From Bordetella ansorpii (lineage in GTDB: Bacteria > Pseudomonadota > Gammaproteobacteria > Burkholderiales > Burkholderiaceae_B), in contig NZ_FKBS01000029.1 in NCBI RefSeq assembly GCF_900078315.1, positions 801,021-865,020 on the forward strand: 64,000 nt of DNA. Direction: 5' to 3'. The notes below the pieces were generated by a model that saw nothing but the letters and a program-made list of their open reading frames with translations, searched no databases and had not been told where the DNA came from. The translations under genes were made by a program, and so were the position numbers. Shown one piece after another: positions 61,040-64,000 of this stretch (positions are counted from its first letter, which is position 1; each line of letters starts with the position of its first letter).

Positions 61040-61121
61040 GCCCATTTATCTGGCAAAGTGGCGAACGAGCGCTTACCGCGCCACGAAGCACTCGAGACGC
61101 AGACCCGATAACAAGATTCCG

Positions 61122-61919
61122 ATGACCGACTCCCCTCCCGACGCCCCCGCCCCTCGCGCCGCCCGCGGCACCCGCATCCGTCCGGTGCCGGCCGTCACGC
61201 GCGCCATTGCCATCCTGCGTCTGCTGGCCCAGTCGGGCGAACCGCTCAGCGCCAAGCAGATCGCGCAGGCGCTGGAGATCGTGCCCAGCACCGCGCTGCA
61301 CATCCTGCGCGCACTGGTTTCCGAGGACGTGGTCAACGTCGATTCGGCCAAACGCTACAGGCCCGGCCCCGGCATGCTGGCGCTGGCGCGCGGCATGCTC
61401 GAGCACAGCTCGTTCCGCACCGTGGTGCAGCCTGCCCTGGACCAGCTCAGCCGCACCTGGCAGGTCACGTCGATCGGCGTCGAAACGCCCAATCTCGACC
61501 ACATGGTGGTGCTGGCGCTGGCGCGCTCGCCGCTGCCCTTCAGCCTGCACGTGGATGTCGGCAGCCGCTTTCCGGGGCTCATCAGCGCCACCGGCCGGCT
61601 GGTGGCGGCCTACAGCGCGGAGCCCTGGGAAGCCATCGCGCAGCGCTTCCGGCAACTGCGCTGGCAGCATCCCGTGGACATCGACAGCTGGCGCAAAGAG
61701 CTGGATACCGTGCGCCGCCAGGGCTACAGCGAGGACCGCGGCGACTACATCGGCGGCGTCACCATCGTGGCCGTGCCCATCCTGGATCTGTCGGGCCGGC
61801 TGACCCACACCATCGTCTGCGCGGGCGTCAGCCACACCATGGACGGCGCGCAGGCCGATGCGCTGATCGCCGACATGCAGGCCGCCGCCACCGACGTCGC
61901 GCGGCAACTGCTGCGCTGA
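61122..61919 (+). CDS. IclR-family transcriptional regulator
   Basis: 265 aa from the ATG at 61122; the AT-rich sequence before it is promoter. The N-terminal winged HTH reads AVTRAIAILRLLAQSGEPLS, AKQIAQALEIVPSTALHILR and ALVSEDVVNVDSAKRYRPGP. The C-terminal effector domain includes FPGLISATGRLVAAYSAEPW and RRQGYSEDRGDYIGGVTIVA. IclR proteins sense small aromatic or aliphatic acids. It is divergent from the acyl-CoA synthetase operon and followed by a thioesterase gene after 21 bases. Confidence 0.9.
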   Translation: MTDSPPDAPAPRAARGTRIRPVPAVTRAIAILRLLAQSGEPLSAKQIAQALEIVPSTALHILRALVSEDVVNVDSAKRYRPGPGMLALARGMLEHSSFRTVVQPALDQLSRTWQVTSIGVETPNLDHMVVLALARSPLPFSLHVDVGSRFPGLISATGRLVAAYSAEPWEAIAQRFRQLRWQHPVDIDSWRKELDTVRRQGYSEDRGDYIGGVTIVAVPILDLSGRLTHTIVCAGVSHTMDGAQADALIADMQAAATDVARQLLR

Positions 61920-61940
61920 GTTCAACACGGAACCCCACAC

Positions 61941-62357
61941 ATGACCTCATCCGATCACGACCTGCAGGACTGGACCCGCCACGACCTGGGCGGTTTCACG
62001 GGCCACGTCGGCCCGCTGTACACGCGCATGACGGACGCCGGACGCCTGTACGCGATGCGCGCCGACGCCCGCCATCTGAACCTGGCCGGCATCGTGCACG
62101 GCGGCATGATCGCCACCCTGCTCGACCAGTCGCTCAGCGCCATGGCCTGGGACCAGGCCGGCCGCGTGCCCTGCGTGTCGGTGCAACTGGACACGCAGTT
62201 CTTCGCGCCGGTGCGCGAAGGATCGCTGATGGTGGTGCAGGGCCGCGTCAAGCATCGCGCCAGCAGCCTGATGTTCGTGACGGGCGAACTGAGCGTGGAC
62301 GGCAAGCCCTGCGCATCGGCCGAGGCCATCATCAAGATCCTGGCGCCCAGGACATAG
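61941..62357 (+). CDS. PaaI-type hotdog acyl-CoA thioesterase
   Basis: 138 aa. The active-site helix region HLNLAGIVHGGMIATLLDQ matches the PaaI subfamily (HGG motif followed by an acidic residue). CVSVQLDTQFFAPVREGSLM and ASAEAIIKILAP complete the fold. It would hydrolyse acyl-CoA to acid and CoA, perhaps to drain CoA from stalled intermediates of the divergent operon. Apparently co-transcribed with the IclR gene. Confidence 0.85.
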   Translation: MTSSDHDLQDWTRHDLGGFTGHVGPLYTRMTDAGRLYAMRADARHLNLAGIVHGGMIATLLDQSLSAMAWDQAGRVPCVSVQLDTQFFAPVREGSLMVVQGRVKHRASSLMFVTGELSVDGKPCASAEAIIKILAPRT

Positions 62358-62556
62358 CAGCCTGCACGCGGTGCACGTTCACGGCAGGGCGACTGCCTGA
62401 AACAGCACGCCGGCCTAAGAAAAATGCAACAAAATCCGGCACGACGCCGGATCGCCAAACTGCTTGGGTATGATCGGCAGCGAATCGCCAAGGTGCTTCC
62501 GCGGCCGCCGCTTCGTCATGCAGGGCCGCCCGATCCGACTCAGGAGATGCGTCCTC

Positions 62557-63330
62557 ATGACCGCCCGTCATTGGCAAGTCTGGAGCCTGGCCGCCCTGTT
62601 GATGACCGCGCCGCTGGCGGCCCGGGCACAGGATATCGGCCCCGCGCTCGATCCCGGCCTGATGGTGGGATGGACCGCGAACGCGGCCGTGCAATACGAC
62701 CTGGAGCGCCGCGCCAAGGCGGCGGAACGCGGCAAGTCCCAGGCAGGGCTGAATACCCGCTCGCTGTCGTCCGCCATGCAGGCGCCCGGCCGTGGCTCGG
62801 TCAACAGCAGCGATCCCCTGTTCACGTATCGTCCTTCCGCCGCCGTGCGCCGCGCCAACTACGCGCGCTTCGTCGAGCGCTCCCGCGCCGTCGATCCGCA
62901 AGGCGCGGCCCAGTTGGAACACGTATTCAAGACCGAAGACCTGATGGGCAAGGCCGACCAGTGGATGCAGACCTACGGCCTGACCGCCACCAATGTGGCC
63001 GATGCCACGTCCGTGTACCTGATGTCGGCATGGCTGGCTTCCCGGGGCCGCTCGGAAGACCCGGACCGCGCCTCGATGCGCGCGGTGCGCGACCAGGTGG
63101 CATCCGCCATCGCGGCCACGCCCGCCTTCCGCAAAGCGAGCGATGCGCAGAAGCAGGAACTGTCGGAAGCCATGATCATCCAGGCCATCATGATTTCGCA
63201 ATATGTGGATGCGGCGAAAGCGCAACCCAGTCTGATGGCCGCCGTGCAGAACGCGGCCGTGTCGGGCGCGAAGAATACGTTCGGATTCGACATTCGCCAG
63301 ATGGCGTTGAGCGCGCGCGGCCTGCGTTGA
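62557..63330 (+). CDS. Secreted protein of unknown function (paralogue A, DUF6683-like)
   Basis: 257 aa from the ATG at 62557, with AGGAGA nine bases upstream; an earlier start at 62464 would add 31 poor residues. Signal peptide cleaved near AARA/QDIGP. A disordered Ser/Ala stretch (about 60-85) leads to a helical domain: FTYRPSAAVRRANYARFVER, LTATNVADATSVYLMSAWLA and FRKASDAQKQELSEAMIIQA. From memory this resembles DUF6683-type proteins; I cannot confirm. No catalytic motif or membrane anchor is seen, so it should be periplasmic or extracellular. A paralogue follows. Confidence 0.7.
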   Translation: MTARHWQVWSLAALLMTAPLAARAQDIGPALDPGLMVGWTANAAVQYDLERRAKAAERGKSQAGLNTRSLSSAMQAPGRGSVNSSDPLFTYRPSAAVRRANYARFVERSRAVDPQGAAQLEHVFKTEDLMGKADQWMQTYGLTATNVADATSVYLMSAWLASRGRSEDPDRASMRAVRDQVASAIAATPAFRKASDAQKQELSEAMIIQAIMISQYVDAAKAQPSLMAAVQNAAVSGAKNTFGFDIRQMALSARGLR

Positions 63331-63514
63331 TGGCGCGCGCGCACGCGGAAACACTGGTGAAGGCAATCGGACGCAAGGTCATCGGCGGCTGACGCTTCCG
63401 GCGATCGCATCAACGGCGCCCCTGACGACGCTTGCACGGGGCCCGCCCGGCGCTGACGCGCAGGCTCGCCTCCCACCCCGCAACGCACATCGCCTCCATC
63501 AAGAGCAAGACATC

Positions 63515-64000
63515 ATGCAGACGCTCGGAGCCCTGTACGCCGCCGTGCGCCGCACACTGCTTGCGGCATCGGGAGCCCTGCTGCTGGCCAGCAGCCCCGC
63601 TCCCGCTCAATACATCAATCCCATGGCGGTATCGGGCATCACACTGCCCGTGGTGATGAATCCCTGCCCCGGCGGCAAGTGCACCGGCATCAGCCAGGAT
63701 CGGAACCGCTCGCGCACCGGCAATGCCTCACCCCCGGCGCGGACGCAGGCGCATTCCGCCACACTGACGTTCACCCCTTCGGCCGCCCGGCGCAAGCAGA
63801 ACCTGGCTCGCTTCGTGGCAAGCTCGAACGGCGATCCCGCCGTCAAGGAACTGGCGGCCCAGGCGCCACGGATATTTCCGCAACTGGCCACCGCCATGCG
63901 GCAGAGAAACCTGAATCCCGACAGCGTCGCGGACACCTATGCCATGTGGTGGATCAGCGCCTGGGACGCCGCGCACGGCAACACGGGCACCCGCTCCGCC
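63515..64000 (+). CDS. Secreted protein of unknown function (paralogue B, truncated by window edge)
   Basis: An ATG at 63515 opens 162 codons with no stop before the window ends. Signal peptide (AVRRTLLAASGALLLASSPA, cleavage near APAQ/YINP). A Cys pair follows (NPCPGGKCTG). The domain FTPSAARRKQNLARFVASS, then LNPDSVADTYAMWWISAWDA, aligns with FTYRPSAAVRRANYARFVER and VADATSVYLMSAWLA of the preceding protein. So the two are tandem duplicates that have diverged strongly outside the shared core. Function unknown; further copies may lie to the right. Confidence 0.75.
   Translation, partial: MQTLGALYAAVRRTLLAASGALLLASSPAPAQYINPMAVSGITLPVVMNPCPGGKCTGISQDRNRSRTGNASPPARTQAHSATLTFTPSAARRKQNLARFVASSNGDPAVKELAAQAPRIFPQLATAMRQRNLNPDSVADTYAMWWISAWDAAHGNTGTRSA

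Overview
The window is a gene-dense, high-GC (roughly two thirds G+C by eye) chromosomal stretch typical of Burkholderiales, most likely an Alcaligenaceae member close to Bordetella/Achromobacter. The signs are the very strong GC3 bias (long meaningless antisense frames over nearly every gene), several Bug/TctC-type solute-binding proteins, a FadE/FadL/FadN beta-oxidation block, and a C-rich intergenic hairpin repeat of a kind known from Burkholderiales. No rRNA, tRNA, CRISPR array, transposase or prophage block was found. The only obvious mobile-type module is a two-gene toxin-antitoxin pair at 55.1-55.7 kb.

Layout. 0-1.7 kb (minus): the promoter-proximal end of a Flp/Tad pilus locus (Flp pilin, prepilin peptidase, two TadE-like pseudopilins), running off the left edge. 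1.7-2.4 kb: an AT-rich gene-free stretch. 2.4-6.8 kb (plus): a ShlB/FhaC-type outer-membrane transporter, a large Gly/Leu/Val-rich repeat lipoprotein and a MarR regulator. 6.9-13.7 kb (minus): a small coiled-coil protein and a four-gene peptide-type ABC importer. 13.8-17.6 kb: a membrane-anchored nuclease, then a 2-hydroxyacid dehydrogenase and Bug protein divergent from a LysR regulator with three operator-like sites between them. 17.7-22.7 kb: CorA, a UvrD-like helicase preceded by a near-perfect LexA box, a DUF72 protein and a hypothetical protein. 22.7-28.4 kb: a GabR-like MocR regulator divergent from gabT-gabD, then an aldo/keto reductase.

28.4-34.3 kb (minus): an assimilatory nitrite operon, nirB-nirD-nirC-cobA-nasR. 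Its leader can fold into two tandem hexaloop hairpins and then an intrinsic terminator just upstream of nirB. This is the arrangement expected if the NIT/ANTAR protein encoded last in the operon acts by antitermination. 34.8-38 kb: an inositol-monophosphatase-like protein, a hypothetical protein, and a sirtuin whose start overlaps the stop of an EpsC-type serine acetyltransferase.

38.3-50 kb (plus): a fatty-acid degradation regulon. A PsrA-like TetR regulator has a PsrA-type palindrome over its own promoter, followed by fadE, a thiolase, an ECH-HAD fusion, fadL, a HAD-ECH fusion (FadN type) and a second thiolase. 50.3-54.9 kb (minus): a branched-chain amino-acid/amide ABC importer with fused LivH-LivM permeases. 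55.7-62.4 kb: a minus-strand acyl-CoA operon (acyl-CoA synthetase, MaoC-type dehydratase, CaiB/BaiF CoA-transferase, Bug protein) divergent from an IclR regulator and a PaaI-type thioesterase. 62.6-64 kb: two tandem paralogous secreted proteins of unknown function, the second cut by the right edge.

Most of the window is ordinary core chromosome. The parts most worth attention are regulatory (nirB leader, LexA box, PsrA box, LysR and IclR operators) and two poorly understood surface or secreted systems (transporter plus repeat lipoprotein; the tandem paralogues at the right end).
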